From: Stagonosporopsis chrysanthemi
Lineage: Eukaryota; Ascomycota; Dothideomycetes; Pleosporales; Didymellaceae
Direction: 5' to 3'
Assembly (NCBI GenBank): GCA_022560025.1
Contig: JAFISE010000020.1
Span: 186,001 to 250,000, forward strand
DNA length: 64,000 nucleotides
Shown: piece by piece, positions 62,497 through 64,000 of the stretch
Numbering within the stretch: position 1 is the stretch's first letter
Layout of the letters: each line of letters starts with the position of its first letter
Translations under genes and position numbers: made by a program
The notes under the pieces: model-generated
What the model saw: only the letters and a program-made list of their open reading frames with translations
What the model was told of the DNA's origin: nothing
Database searches by the model: none

Positions 62497-64000
62497 TTTA
62501 CTCTGCCCATGATAGGATCCGCCGGCGCATCCAAATCTTCTGTAAACTCTGCAGCCTTGCTCTTCACTGCATTCAGCATAGCGCGGTCGAAATCATCTCG
62601 GCTTCTAAGCACGGCCTCGACCCAACTGATATGCACCTCTCTATACGTAGCCTTGAACTCCTCGTAGACAAAAGGAACTTGCGACTTGTCCGTTTCGAGC
62701 AGCCTCAAGAAAAAGTCGACGGCCCTCCATCGCTGCGTGATTTCACGGCCTTGCTCGCCGTATGATCGGAAAAACTCAAAGGCTGCCACGAGATCGTCGC
62801 GAAGTTTTGCCGCAAAGGCGTCACTTCTTCTAAACTTGACACCCTTGTTCCTTACCGCGCCGAGGTATTGTACAAGCAACTCATCTGCCAAGGAGTCGAT
62901 GAGTAGATCTCGCAACGAGCGGTGGACCTGTTCCTCGTAATCGGCGAGGTAGTCGCGGAATGTGATGATAATGGATGCCATATCGGTTCTCTGGTACCAT
63001 TCTTGTGTGAAGAACTTGCCTAGGATAGGCCGGAAGTCTGTCAGGAAGATGAGCTGACAGAAGATCTGTATGCAATGGCTACTGATATCGATGTAGCCAT
63101 TTCGGAGCTCATCAAGCTGTATAGCCAGGCGGTCAGTAGCGTATTGTGCGGACAAGAGAGGCGTAGCTTCTCTTTCGAATATGGTGACGAAGCTGGGCCG
63201 GCCCACGGCTTCATCAGCATCGTCGATGCAAATGATCTGGTCGTTCGCAATGGCGATCAACCATTCCTGGAAAACTGCTACGCCCTCGCCGTCCTGCGCG
63301 GGCGTCGGGCCCATATACTTGTCCTTCTCGTCGTCGATGAGCTGCATCCAGATGCGTTGACGCGTGGTAAGTGCACGAATCATGGCGTCAACAGTGCCTT
63401 CGGCGACGTCAGTGCGTTCACTGCTGGCAGCTACAGAGAGATTTTGCGACAGCATAGTCCACACGTCACCTAGCGAGCGCGTCTGGAAGATGCCATCGGG
63501 GTTGGCCTCGTATGCATTGCGATCCTGTTCAAGGAAGCTGTTTCTGTCGCCTGAGTTGATGCGATCCATGAACTGGTCCACGGCGTTGATGATGACCTGT
63601 CGGTACGTACGAATCAGCTCAGGGCCACGATTGTCAATTACATGCGGCTCGAGTGCTTCTTCTGAGAAGCCGAGTTTGTTCATCTTTGCGTAATACCTGT
63701 CCACCCAGTTGATAACGGCGAGCAGGTACTGTGGTCCAATACCCTCATCATCAGCAAGGCTCACGAGGAAGTCGTGCATCTGCTTGTGGTAGATGTCGGT
63801 GTATGTTTGCATGATTTTCCACTTCTTAGGCATGAGATTAATCATGCCTAGCTTGACGGTGTTGAGGTTGTTGAAGTACCACTTGAAGTACTTGTCAACC
63901 TTCTCGGGGTCTTCGTCGAACTTCTCACGAACATCTGCCATATTTGCGTCACAGACGTATTCAATGGCCTTGGTGAATTTGTCCTTGTATCCGCGTAACT
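62493..64000 (-). CDS. SEC6: Exocyst complex component Sec6, C-terminal part (cut by window edge)
   Basis: The minus-strand frame is open from the right edge (64000) to the stop at 62493-62495. About 500 residues are visible, including LRGYKDKFTKAIEYVCDANM upstream of the first internal ATG at 63941, so that ATG is not the start. Family strings are YFKWYFNNLNTVKLGMINLM, KIMQTYTDIYHKQMHDFLVS, PQYLLAVINWVDRYYAKMNK, LIRTYRQVIINAVDQFMDRI, LQLDELRNGYID-type helices, IFCQLIFLTDFRPILGKFFT and ETDKSQVPFVYEEFKATYRE. Sec6 is a core subunit of the exocyst, which tethers secretory vesicles to the plasma membrane at growing tips. The N-terminal ~250 residues lie outside the window. No intron is needed in this part. 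Confidence 0.93.
   Translation of the reverse strand, partial: LRGYKDKFTKAIEYVCDANMADVREKFDEDPEKVDKYFKWYFNNLNTVKLGMINLMPKKWKIMQTYTDIYHKQMHDFLVSLADDEGIGPQYLLAVINWVDRYYAKMNKLGFSEEALEPHVIDNRGPELIRTYRQVIINAVDQFMDRINSGDRNSFLEQDRNAYEANPDGIFQTRSLGDVWTMLSQNLSVAASSERTDVAEGTVDAMIRALTTRQRIWMQLIDDEKDKYMGPTPAQDGEGVAVFQEWLIAIANDQIICIDDADEAVGRPSFVTIFEREATPLLSAQYATDRLAIQLDELRNGYIDISSHCIQIFCQLIFLTDFRPILGKFFTQEWYQRTDMASIIITFRDYLADYEEQVHRSLRDLLIDSLADELLVQYLGAVRNKGVKFRRSDAFAAKLRDDLVAAFEFFRSYGEQGREITQRWRAVDFFLRLLETDKSQVPFVYEEFKATYREVHISWVEAVLRSRDDFDRAMLNAVKSKAAEFTEDLDAPADPIMGRVK

Overview
The window looks like nuclear DNA from a filamentous ascomycete (Pezizomycotina, probably Dothideomycetes; the class is inference). 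The evidence is short introns of about 45-80 nt with GT..AG ends and CTAAC/CTGAC-type branch sites, GC-rich coding sequence, intergenic gaps of 0.3-3 kb, no operons, and protein families typical of this group (PRM1, a PtaB-like LIM-domain-binding protein, a CYP52-like P450, a DUF7703-like membrane protein). Exon boundaries were chosen by hand so that reading frames and conserved residues stay intact. Where I give a protein length, all exons sum to a multiple of three.

Left third (1-27828). In order: the 5' end of an AKAP7/2'-5' RNA ligase-like gene cut by the left edge; the phosphorelay protein YPD1; mitochondrial aspartate aminotransferase with a very long poly-G tract in one intron and an apparent 3-nt micro-exon; the circularly permuted mitochondrial GTPase GEP3; an MNN10/MNN11-like Golgi mannosyltransferase; mannose-6-phosphate isomerase; an unknown protein with a TPR-like tail; a CYP52-like P450; an unknown 360-codon gene; the cell-fusion protein PRM1; and the HOPS/CORVET-type subunit VPS39. 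Mannose-6-phosphate isomerase and the mannosyltransferase are neighbours and both serve protein and cell-wall mannosylation.

Middle (28139-35965). Five catabolic genes stand side by side: an inositol 2-dehydrogenase-like Gfo/Idh/MocA protein, a sorbitol/L-idonate dehydrogenase-like MDR, a KduD/gluconate 5-dehydrogenase-like SDR, an aldo-keto reductase and myo-inositol oxygenase. They can be arranged as a route from myo-inositol through D-glucuronate and L-gulonate/L-idonate towards D-gluconate. Two pairs are divergent (MDR/SDR and AKR/MIOX). The AKR/MIOX promoter holds two GCGGGG sites 11 bp apart and a perfect 14-bp palindrome. This is the most interesting unit in the window.

Right third (36501-64000). 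Housekeeping genes dominate: cytosolic leucyl-tRNA synthetase, a small single-pass membrane protein, V-ATPase subunit B (with 20-nt and 36-nt exons), the PtaB-like adhesion regulator, mitochondrial ribosomal protein bL28m, peptidyl-tRNA hydrolase 2, SNU66/SART1, a seven-TM membrane protein, a secreted SMP-30/gluconolactonase, a small acidic protein, a small GPI-anchored protein, a truncated APH-family kinase relic, and the exocyst subunit SEC6 running off the right edge. I saw no rRNA, no convincing tRNA, no transposon and no CRISPR.
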